Below the pieces are notes generated by a model. The model was not told the DNA's origin, did no database searches, and saw only the letters and a list, made by a program, of their open reading frames with translations. Source: Lineus longissimus (lineage: Eukaryota > Nemertea > Pilidiophora > Heteronemertea > Lineidae). From it: a DNA stretch of 64,000 nucleotides. Made by a program: the position numbers and the translations under genes. Numbering within the stretch: position 1 is the first letter of the stretch; each line of letters opens with the position of its first letter. This document shows positions 1-10,865 of this stretch, piece by piece. Where the stretch lies: NCBI RefSeq assembly GCF_910592395.1, contig NC_088322.1:4771431-4835430 (forward strand), read 5' to 3'.

Positions 1-3000
1 AACAGAAGCCATTCCATGAAGGTTCAGTGCCGGATTTTCCTGGAAGGTGCTACACGGGCTAATGAGCCACTTTTCAGCCAGGATATTGTAACCTTGAGGG
101 AGGCGGTAATCAGTAGGATGCGCCATGGTCCTATAAAGTCAGCTGTCGAGAAAGATTTCATGATATTGAAATTTGGGTCGATACTTCTCAACAGATTAGG
201 AAGAAACAAACATTATATCATATCCCAAAGAATGCGACAACTAGCACGCTTCTTGATTGCATTTCGTGATAGTGTAAAGAAAAACATTTCACTGACTGAA
301 ATAATTGATGGATGTTATTTTGATGATGCAGTCAATGTAACAAAAGAACTGTGTAGTGTAAGTGAGGATACCACAATGAGTGGGGTCCCTTTACTTGGAA
401 CCCCTTCACTCGGTCTACATCTCGGACACTCTCTTAAACGGTGTGGCCTTATAAAAAGAGGCATGGGTCTCAGAAAAAAAGATCGGGACATAGATGAGCA
501 ATCACGAACATTCCTAAAACTATTCAATGCAGAATGGACCCAGTCTATTTCAACCCAGGCTTTGCAAAGCTTAAAGGAGCGCCGGTATAATGCAACAGAA
601 ATACTTCCATTAACTAGCGACTTGTTGTCGTTTAAGAACTATCTGCAACAGCAGTTGGCGACCAGTGTGCAGGACCTTCAAGACCATCAATCATCCTGTT
701 CATGGAGAAGGTTGTCAGAAGTGTTGTTCTGCCTCGTTACATTATTCAATAAGCGCAGGGGAGGAGAAGTGGCCAAGATGAATTTGTCTTGCTTCGTAGA
801 TAGACCGAAGTGGAATGCACTGGCCAACGAAGAGATTGTCAACTCTCTATCACCTCTCGAGGTACAGCTGATGAAGAGGTAAGTACATTTACGATACTTG
901 AGCTATTTATCTTTGAACCAAAGACTTTGTTATCTTTAGCCGCGTTGCATGCCAACGAAAAAAGCGTACCTTGGCTGTGAAACGCTCCCGAAAATCGCTT
1001 ATGTTGGTATAGGCCCTTATAGGTTGATGCCTTACGACCTCTTTATCAAGAATAAAAAATAACCCATATTAACCCGGAAACTCCAACAGACCGATTATCT
1101 CCAGCAATACTGGCAATTAAAGCTGAGAATATCTCTAGGTTGTAGAAACCCAAATCAAGGCCCTCGTACCTCCTACCCTCCTATTTGAGAGATACCACTG
1201 ACTTTCTCAATCACGTACAAGAGGACGTGGAAAACCCCTTACTATACCTAGGAAATTTTGTCTCAGCGCTTTAGATGTTACTTCTCTTTACACCAATAAT
1301 CATCACACCGAATGGATTTTGGCTGCAAAGGGAGCCCTAGACGGTATATACATCTAACCTGTCCCGACAGAAACCCTGACAAAAAATGATGCAGTATCCT
1401 CAAATGCAACTGCACTTTTGATGACAAAACTTCCTTCACAGCACACACATGGACACATGCATGGCCCCTAATTTCTGCAACCTATTCATGGGCAGGCTAG
1501 ACATGCTAGAACACAACTTTTGGAAACCCAAGAGTTCCAACCAATTCTATGGAAACGGTTCATTGACAATATTTTCATGATTTCGACCCATAGCAGGGAA
1601 TCCCTAGACAAGGCCATAAAGGCTCTCAATCAATTTCACCCAACCATAAATTTCACAGCGGATATATCTGAAAGTACAGCTAACTTTCTAGATGTCTAAA
1701 AAAATCAAAACTGATTTGAATGTCAACCACAGCAACCCCAGCGATAGACATTCGTATTTACATTCTAAATCTTGTCACCATGCATGAAAATCAAACATCG
1801 AAGTCGGCTACCCCTGAGCCGAGCCGAGCCTCTCTTTTCTTCTGATACAAATGACTACTGACGGAAATGCTACGACACTTCAAATACCTTGCTACATGTC
1901 CAAATATGGACACAGCAATTGAAAAATGCTGGGATTTGGCCGAGAATATTTACTAAAAGTAAGGGTGATTGAAAAAAGGGACATTTTTCCATTCATCACC
2001 ACTCCATAATCCATCGAACCCACCATACTCCAGACCATAAACTGACCATACACTATAGACCATATACAGACATTAGCCTACGCTTAATGAATCCCCACAT
2101 CCTGAGATACAGGATTTTTATTCTCCTACATTGAAATATTGAAAGGCTGAATATTGAAAGAAATATTGAGAATATATTTCAAACCACTGATTACATCAAG
2201 ATATAGAATCCAAGACAACATGTGGTTATCGGAGGTGTAGAAATCTACGTAAACGAAATTTATACAGATTGTTGTTGTGAGGACTGTTGATTTCGATTCT
2301 TTTAATATCAGAATTTTGGCAACTGCTTTTTCAAATCATGGAGAGGAAAACCGTGATCTTGCGCTCGCTATATGCAGTAACAAGTTGTATGCGGTGAGAA
2401 AAATTCACCAAAACAATCATGTTTTAAAGTTTCACATCGCTTGGGAAAGATTATCAACCCTTTTGCCGACCTCAACTGTTTACACACCAGCAGGCCTAGG
2501 GCCGGCCTGCTCGAATTTTTTGGCATGGCAGTTGCATTTCAGCCGAAATTAAAATTCGAAATTGAGCTTAATTTTTTCATCACATTTTTATTTATAGTCT
2601 GGACATGGTACAGCTTCCTGGGAAACGGAACAGAAGGGTCCCACTCCTACTTAAACTAGAGTGGGTAACAGCAATGGACCTGCTTGTTCGAAACAGGGAG
2701 ACCTGCAACGTCGTCAACAATGTATATTTTTTCGGACAGCCATGCAAGACAAATCATCTTGCACCATGGAAGGTAGGTATCTGGCATCTGACAAATCTGA
2801 AATTTCAAACAAGTCTTAATTTCATGAGGAGGGATCAATAACTGAAAAGTTTTGATAAGTCAAGACATTATTGTCTCAAGTTTTGCCTTTTCAACAAATT
2901 CCCTGAAATGAGCTATATTTTGAAGTAGCATCTCCTATATTTCAGGTTCTCAACCAAACTGCTGTCGCTGCAGGTTGTCTAAGACCAGAGCTGATATCCA

Positions 3001-5241
3001 CAACACGATTACGAAAATACACTGCGACAGTAACCCAGGTATGTTTTACAACCCTCAATTAAAGATGTTTCTTCTATAAACTGAATTGAACGTTTTAGCA
3101 GTAATTTTCAATTTTTTTTATACGATTTTCTACAATCCGCTTGGGTTTATCTTTTACGATTTTCTACAATCAGCTTGGGTTTATCTTTTTGTAAAGGATA
3201 TTGTGCACGTTATTACAATGCACTGTGCAGTCTAACAACTTTCATCTATGATTACAATCAACGCATAAAACGGACACAGTAACTATACCAAAGTTACATC
3301 TCCGTCAAAACTCTGGATTGGAATATTAAGCAACTTGTTAATCCGCAGAGACAGTAGAGAATCGGGACTTGAGTCAAATAAGTTTCAGATTTCCTTATTG
3401 CAAATTGGCTACTTTTTTAATTGACAGCTTGGCATCGCCGGGAATGTCCCATCATTTGACCCCTTTTGGGCGGAGATTTCAAAAAGAATCGTCTTTGTTC
3501 AGAGATGAAAAGAACATGATTTTCCCCACACGTTAAAACCATGAACATTTCTAAATTGCCACAGAAACATGTTTCAGCAAATTCCAAATACAAAATTCCC
3601 CAGCAAAATCACAGAGGATAAGTCAGTGTTGTGGTTCCATCACAGCACCACTTTCCCGTTCTCCAAAACGATAAGCAAATATTACCAGCAGTAATCTAGA
3701 CAATAAATATGGTTATTTATTCCTGCAAATATAATATTGTGTCCTGCTTAGGAACAAATAGGCGCTTGTCTCATATGGACAAAATGCTTCAGGAAATTGT
3801 TTGTGTGGTCATCTGATTTAAGCTGTCTGGGGGCTATAGTCATGGTACAAAAGAAGAATGATATTTTCATTATTTTGATAAATTGTTACGAAACTGACGA
3901 GTTTTATTATGTCCGACTCATTAAATCATTATAAAATTAACTCACTGTGTTGAACTCCCGAGTGCCAACGATGCCAGAGTTGAGCATACGTAAGAATTAA
4001 TTGTAACTCTAGAAATTCATTATGTTTCATTACCTGATTTTCAGATCCTTGGTCTTACACCTGGTGAAGTCGAATGGCTTAGCAACCATATGGGTCACAC
4101 AGTGGATATTCACAAGGAAGCCTACAGGTTGCACGAATCAACTATAGAAATGGCTAAAGTGTCCAAACTGTTACTTGCCATTGACCAGGGAGTGGTTGGA
4201 AACTTCAGCGGAAAGTCATTGGACGAAATTGATATAGACAGTAAGTCTGACTTTCTTTAAACTTTAGTGCCATGCCAGAACAAGAGTGGAAAATGATTCC
4301 TCTCCTTGTAGAGTACTTTGTGGATTATGTGTTATGAGGACGATGAACTTGAGTCTGGGCAAATATGAAATGGCAGGGCACTTGCACGGCTTCAGACTTA
4401 CATCATTATGCTTTCTGTGATCAATGTCAAGGTGATATGGGATCAAATTTGGAATGTTGATACATTTGTTTCTTTAACGTTTTAACATTTACGAAATAAA
4501 CTTGTTTCAGATATTCCAAGGACTGCTTTTGATGAAGAAGATGATGTTGATTGGGATGAGGATGATGGTGAATGCAGTGAACATGCCAGTGATTCCAATG
4601 GTATGGTTAAGAAGACAAAGAACAAACGACGAAAGCGAAAGAACAGTGACGGTGAAGAGGGTGTTGATGGTCCACATGCTGATGATTCAGTGGCTAAAGG
4701 AAGACCAAAAAAGCGGAAGTTGAAAAAGAAGTTGACAGGAATACAAGGAAAACCGAGAAAATCCAATAAATTGCTGCCTGATGATTCACCCGACCGTTCT
4801 CCGGATTCTCTTCCAAGACGAACAGCTCGAAAGGGAAAAAAGATTAGAAATATAGAACCGAACTCTGATGAACATAATGATTCAACCATGGATTCAAATT
4901 ATAAAGCAAGCAGTAGCAGCTCATCATCTGAATGTGATTCAGGAAATGATAGTATGGAGATGCCTAGAAAAAAAGGTAAAGCAACTGTCAGAGGAAAGAC
5001 GCAGAGGGTAAGATGGACAAAGGAAGAACTGACTGCATTAGAACTGGGATTCAAGAGACACCTCTTGAATAAACGAATCCCTCGCCAGAATGATATTTCG
5101 AGGGTAGTTGGTAATTTTCCAGTCCTGCGCAGCAGAACTGATGCTCAGATAAAAAGTCGAGTTCAGCATATGATCAAATCGGATAGCAATGCACGAAACG
5201 CCTTGTTGAAAAAGTCAAAGGAAAAAATGGGAAATATCTAA
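1..5241 (+). CDS. Tyrosine-recombinase-like (Crypton-type) protein with C-terminal Myb/SANT-like domain, 5' partial, five exons
   Basis: Exons 1-878, 2598-2772, 2946-3038, 4045-4240 and 4511-5241 join in one frame (phases 2, 0, 0, 1), each with GT and AG at the intron ends. They give at least 690 residues, open at the left edge. Residue numbers count from base 1. Tyrosine-recombinase landmarks appear in order: arginines at 252-253 in NKRRGGEVAKM, a basic hairpin GKRNRR early in exon 2, TTRLRKYTAT (R374) in exon 3, and NHMGHT (H400) followed by Y409 in exon 4. That is the R..K..R..H..Y layout; the usual His of HxxR is Thr371. Exon 5 is acidic, then lysine-rich with likely nuclear signals, and ends in a Myb/SANT-like fold (about 614-673, RVRWTKEELTALE...RTDAQIKSR). 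Similar recombinase-like genes are abundant in cnidarians and marine invertebrates and relate to Crypton transposons. Domestication is inferred; integrity and introns argue against a dead element. Confidence 0.75.
1140..2000 (+). mobile_element. Penelope-like element reverse transcriptase relic in intron 1
   Basis: Translating in shifting frames gives RT phrases typical of Penelope-like elements: DTTDFLNH near 1190, LDVTSLYTN near 1271, WKRFIDNIF near 1550, LDKAIKALNQFHPTINFTA near 1608, NFLDV near 1683 and SYLHSKSCH near 1755. Stops and frameshifts between them show it is dead. It lies sense to the host gene, wholly inside intron 1 (879-2597). Confidence 0.7.
3119..3189 (+). repeat. Two-copy tandem repeat of about 37 bp in intron 3
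   Basis: The phrase ACGATTTTCTACAATC..GCTTGGGTTTATCTTTT occurs twice back to back with a single C/A difference in the middle. The rest of intron 3 (3039-4044) shows nothing recognisable. Confidence 0.8.
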
Positions 5242-5451
5242 ATAATATGCAATGGTCAACCAACCAAATCACATTTTCAGATTGTCCTAAATCGGTGAAA
5301 TTTTCCCCGAAGACCAGGCATTGCATTTCCTTGCTTGGAAAGGCCATCATAATTTCTTCTATTTGCTGTCCACCAAAATCATGTCTGCTCAGGTTTGTGA
5401 TGATAAGTGTGGTGTTGGTATGTAAATTCACTCATTTTCTTGCCGCTTACT

Positions 5452-6390
5452 AGAGTTGCAAGTTATAGCATTTACATGTGATGGCAATCCATCCATATAC
5501 CGTAACTTGTATTTTAGTTTCATGTTAATTTACTTGTCGCTAATACTAGAGTTGCAAGTTATAGCATTTACATGTGATGGCAATCCATCCATATACCGTA
5601 ACTTGTATTTTAGTTTCATGTTAATTTACTTGTCGCTAATGCTAGAGTTGCAAGTTATAGCATTTACATGTGATGGCAATCCATCCATATACCGTAACTT
5701 GTATTTTAGTTTCATGTTAATTTTCTTGTCGCTAATACTAGAGTTGCAAGTCATAGCATTTGACATGTGATGGCAATCCATCCATATACCATAACTTGTA
5801 TTTTAGTTTCATGTTAATTTTCTTGTCGCTAATGCTAGAGTTGCAAGTTATAGCATTTACATGTGATGGCAATCCATCCATATACTGTAACTTGTATTTT
5901 ATTTTCATGTTAATTTTCTTGTCGCTAATGCTAGAGTTGCAAGTTATAGCATTTGACATGTGATGGCAATCCATCCATATACCGTAACTTGTATTTTATT
6001 TTCATGTTAATTTTCTTGTCGCTAATGCTAGAGTTGCAAGTTATAGCATTTGACATGTGATGGCAATCCATCCATATACCGCAACTTGTATTTTATTTTC
6101 ATGTTAATTTTCTTGTCGCTAATGCTAGAGTTGCAAGTTATAGCATTTGACATGTGATGGCAATCCATCCATATACCATAACTTGTATTTTAGTTTCATG
6201 TTGATTTTCTTGTCGCTAATGCTAGAGTTGCAAGTTATAGCATTTGACATGTGATGGCAATCCATCCATATACCGCAACTTGTATTTTATTTTCATGTTA
6301 ATTTTCTTGTCGCTAATGCTAGAGTTGCAAGTTATAGCATTTGACATGTGATGGCAATCCATCCATATACCGTAACTTGTATTTTAGTTG
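5452..6390 (+). repeat. Satellite of ten 96/97-bp units
   Basis: The motif AGAGTTGCAAGTTATAGC starts at 5452, 5548, 5644, 5740, 5837, 5933, 6030, 6127, 6224 and 6321. The period is 96 bp for the early units and mostly 97 bp later, because ATTTACATG becomes ATTTGACATG. The last copy is partial. It begins 211 bp after the stop of the recombinase-like gene, so it may lie in or just past its 3' UTR. The 96-bp units stay open as 32 codons, which explains the apparent repetitive reading frames; I do not think they are coding. Confidence 0.95.
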
Positions 6391-6549
6391 CATTGGCAAT
6401 CAATCCAAATCACTTGTTATTAGATTAGTCTTTTTGAGAAAGGTGATATGCTAGTGCTTCGAGGCATTCGATGTAAATAGTCATTTGTAATTTGCATTTT
6501 TTTTCAAATACCCTCAGACTTGATTTATGGTGAACCAACTAATATGTTC

Positions 6550-8708
6550 AAAAAGATTCCGCTAAACTCAGAAAGTAAGGTTCATCAAATGTATATTAAA
6601 GTTACTGGTAATGTTGAGGGGAAGGGGGGGGGGGGGGCTGGGTGTTGTTTTGAAAGATATGCATAGATTTAAAGGTTTTCCTTGTGGTGTCTTTTTAGCA
6701 ACTACCGTGATTGTTAACCCGGCAGGGCAATTGTTCTGTTTCTGGCAAGTGTAATCCTTTTTTTTTTCAACATATTTTCTTGTTGGGAAAGTGATGACCT
6801 CATAGAAATGCTGTGGTCCCCTTTGCCAGAAATGTATACAAATTGAATGTACTGGTAAATTCTGTCATTGCAATATGTGTACTTCGGACATATTGTTTTG
6901 GTGGTTGATGTTGCAGGAATTTTTGGGTCAGCCGAGTGAAGGACAGCAAGTCAGCAATTTTGTTTATGAGGACATCAATACTGCGGTAGCAAAAATTGTG
7001 GGGGGGGGATTTTCAGGGTTCAATACCCATAATTCATCGTAATGGACAAATGGCACCCTATCTCTTAATGATACACACTCAAGGGCAAGTTGCCGACAAT
7101 TTTGTGCAAATATTTCAGCCTATGTTACAGCTACAACAACCTGGGTTCAGGGTTACAAATTCATGGACCGGAACTTTCTGAATATCCCATTGTATGCATT
7201 TAATGTCACAAGAGATTGCTCTTTTGATGAATACAGTGGATGATTGTACTTACCATCGATTTAATTATGTTATTTTGTGCAAAAAAACTTGGATCAGTTT
7301 ACTTTCATCTTCAGTAGCCCAATTAACAACTTGCAAAACAGGGCTCGTTGACTTGTCTGACTGATGTTATTCTTTACGTACCGTGAATTGCACTTGTCAT
7401 TGTGATCACAAGCATATTTCCTGGCTCTGGGGGCGGGAATGTGGGATCATTTAGAATTTTAAAGAGAAAAACAAAAAGGTTCCAGACAAATGGGAGATAT
7501 GCTTGTGTTCAGCTTTGGTGACAATGGTGATGTTACCATTGAGCCCCCCATCATAGCTCACAAGATTTTAGTGACTACTGATAATGCAGTTCGAATGTTA
7601 ACAAATAGAAAATGTTCTTATTTCAACTTCGAACAGTTTGATAAAAAGGCATTTCAGTGTCTAATATCATGCCTGAATGTAGGCGCAAAAGTTCCGCTTT
7701 ATGATAATTTACTATATCTCACTGTAGAGATCATATGTTATCTTCAGTTAGAAGAGTCGATAGTTAGTGACTTGATACCTATAATTCCAAATGGACAAAT
7801 GGCACCCTATCTCAAAGTGATGCATACTCTCCTTTGCGCTAACTATTGTGACACAGTCGAAAATATTTTCAGAAAGTGCAGGTTGCCTACTTTTTTGTGC
7901 AAATGTGTAAGTCCAAGTTACCGCAAATTTAAACAAAATTACAGAAACGCCTAAAGGCACCATGAATGGTTTGTCACCAAATGCCAGATTCGGTGCAGGT
8001 GCAAAACATGCTCCCAATATCAATCGGAGAGATTGCGTCAGATGTTTAAAAACGACGAGAATGCGTATTCTAATCCGTATTATGGCCCTTTTGAAAGATC
8101 ACCATTGCAAAATCTTCCAATCTAAATTCTATGTGCAAGACACTGTAAAACAAGTCCCAGTTATTTTTGGCAAATAACTTAGCAGACACTTCAAAAACAA
8201 GTGATTTTTTGATGGGCCCCAGTCTAAAAAATTAACTGCTCTCATGGTATGCATTTGACTCGAGGTTGAATTTTTGAATTTTTGAATTTTTGTTGAGGAG
8301 ACAATAATTTTGTATCGATTTGATAATGTTTTTTTGGTACAAAGGGGTGGGGTTAAAAATTTTCTTTCACGTCTTGAAATAGGTTGCCAGGCTACTCAAG
8401 ATGCAGCAAGATGATATAATTAATCATATGCGTGCACTATATCACACGTTGTACTATTTTTTGTATGTTTTTATGTTTTTTCTTGAGATATTTCTTATTC
8501 ATTTTCAAAAGTAAATTACCCTGCAGTTTTACGAGCCTTGCCTTGAAAAGGAGTTGCCTAGTGAGCTAACCGAAATTATCCGTACACGTGTCATGTTACT
8601 TTACAATACCTCATTGACTTCTTCTTCTTCGTGCTTACCCGGAGAGGAAATAATGACGCAAAAGAAACAGACAAAAGATTAGTTCATTTTGAGATGCGCA
8701 AGGCCCGC
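6550..8708 (+). repeat. Tandem duplication unit, copy 1 (2159 bp)
   Basis: Starts at AAAAAGATTCCGCTAAACTC and ends at GCGCAAGGCCCGC. It is nearly identical to copies 2 and 3, differing in poly-G length near 6620 and a few bases. It shares with copy 2 a 152-bp deletion, a premature stop in the BTB-like frame and ACGTGTCATG where copy 3 has ACTTGTCATG. Confidence 0.95.
7490..7954 (+). pseudogene. BTB-like frame, copy 1, truncated
   Basis: Same protein as the 211-residue copy at 11805, but an in-frame TAA (GCCTAAAGG versus GCCAAAAGG) cuts it at 154 residues. The unit also lacks 152 bp further downstream. Confidence 0.6.
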
Positions 8709-10865
8709 AAAAAGATTCCGCTAAACTCAGAAAGTAAGGTTCATCAAATGTATATTAAAGTTACTGGGTAATGTTGAGGGGAAGGGGGGGGGGGCTGGGT
8801 GTTGTTTTGAAAGATATGCATAGATTTAAAGGTTTTCCTTGTGGTGTCTTTTTAGCAACTACCGTGATTGTTAACCCGGCAGGGCAATTGTTCTGTTTCT
8901 GGCAAGTGTAATCCTTTTTTTTTTCAACATATTTTCTTGTTGGGAAAGTGATGACCTCATAGAAATGCTGTGGTCCCCTTTGCCAGAAATGTATACAAAT
9001 TGAATGTACTGGTAAATTCTGTCATTGCAATATGTGTACTTCGGACATATTGTTTTGGTGGTTGATGTTGCAGGAATTTTTGGGTCAGCCGAGTGAAGGA
9101 CAGCAAGTCAGCAATTTTGTTTATGAGGACATCAATACTGCGGTAGCAAAAATTGTGGGGGGGGGATTTTCAGGGTTCAATACCCATAATTCATCGTAAT
9201 GGACAAATGGCACCCTATCTCTTAATGATACACACTCAAGGGCAAGTTGCCGACAATTTTGTGCAAATATTTCAGCCTATGTTACAGCTACAACAACCTG
9301 GGTTCAGGGTTACAAATTCATGGACCGGAACTTTCTGAATATCCCATTGTATGCATTTAATGTCACAAGAGATTGCTCTTTTGATGAATACAGTGGATGA
9401 TTGTACTTACCATCGATTTAATTATGTTATTTTGTGCAAAAAAACTTGGATCAGTTTACTTTCATCTTCAGTAGCCCAATTAACAACTTGCAAAACAGGG
9501 CTCGTTGACTTGTCTGACTGATGTTATTCTTTACGTACCGTGAATTGCACTTGTCATTGTGATCACAAGCATATTTCCTGGCTCTGGGGGCGGGAATGTG
9601 GGATCATTTAGAATTTTAAAGAGAAAAACAAAAAGGTTCCAGACAAATGGGAGATATGCTTGTGTTCAGCTTTGGTGACAATGGTGATGTTACCATTGAG
9701 CCCCCCATCATAGCTCACAAGATTTTAGTGACTACTGATAATGCAGTTCGAATGTTAACAAATAGAAAATGTTCTTATTTCAACTTCGAACAGTTTGATA
9801 AAAAGGCATTTCAGTGTCTAATATCATGCCTGAATGTAGGCGCAAAAGTTCCGCTTTATGATAATTTACTATATCTCACTGTAGAGATCATATGTTATCT
9901 TCAGTTAGAAGAGTCGATAGTTAGTGACTTGATACCTATAATTCCAAATGGACAAATGGCACCCTATCTCAAAGTGATGCATACTCTCCTTTGCGCTAAC
10001 TATTGTGACACAGTCGAAAATATTTTCAGAAAGTGCAGGTTGCCTACTTTTTTGTGCAAATGTGTAAGTCCAAGTTACCGCAAATTTAAACAAAATTACA
10101 GAAACGCCTAAAGGCACCATGAATGGTTTGTCACCAAATGCCAGATTCGGTGCAGGTGCAAAACATGCTCCCAATATCAATCGGAGAGATTGCGTCAGAT
10201 GTTTAAAAACGACGAGAATGCGTATTCTAATCCGTATTATGGCCCTTTTGAAAGATCACCATTGCAAAATCTTCCAATCTAAATTCTATGTGCAAGACAC
10301 TGTAAAACAAGTCCCAGTTATTTTTGGCAAATAACTTAGCAGACACTTCAAAAACAAGTGATTTTTTGATGGGCCCCAGTCTAAAAAATTAACTGCTCTC
10401 ATGGTATGCATTTGACTCGAGGTTGAATTTTTGAATTTTTGAATTTTTGTTGAGGAGACAATAATTTTGTATCGATTTGATAATGTTTTTTTGGTACAAA
10501 GGGGTGGGGTTAAAAATTTTCTTTCACGTCTTGAAATAGGTTGCCAGGCTACTCAAGATGCAGCAAGATGATATAATTAATCATATGCGTGCACTATATC
10601 ACACGTTGTACTATTTTTTGTATGTTTTTATGTTTTTTCTTGAGATATTTCTTATTCATTTTCAAAAGTAAATTACCCTGCAGTTTTACGAGCCTTGCCT
10701 TGAAAAGGAGTTGCCTAGTGAGCTAACCGAAATTATCCGTACACGTGTCATGTTACTTTACAATACCTCATTGACTTCTTCTTCTTCGTGCTTACCCGGA
10801 GAGGAAATAATGACGCAAAAGAAACAGACAAAAGATTAGTTCATTTTGAGATGCGCAAGGCCCGC
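8709..10865 (+). repeat. Tandem duplication unit, copy 2 (2157 bp)
   Basis: Directly abuts copies 1 and 3 in the same orientation. The junctions read GGCCCGC/AAAAAGATTCC. It has the same deletion and the same stop codon as copy 1. Confidence 0.95.
9647..10111 (+). pseudogene. BTB-like frame, copy 2, truncated
   Basis: Identical in translation to copy 1, with the same TAA and the same downstream deletion. The two defective copies therefore arose from one another after the damage. Confidence 0.6.

Noticed and set aside
5456-5963. Repetitive protein-coding frames in the 96-bp satellite
   Set aside because: The frames exist only because the period is divisible by three. They lose frame as soon as the period becomes 97 bp, and no splice or start context supports them.
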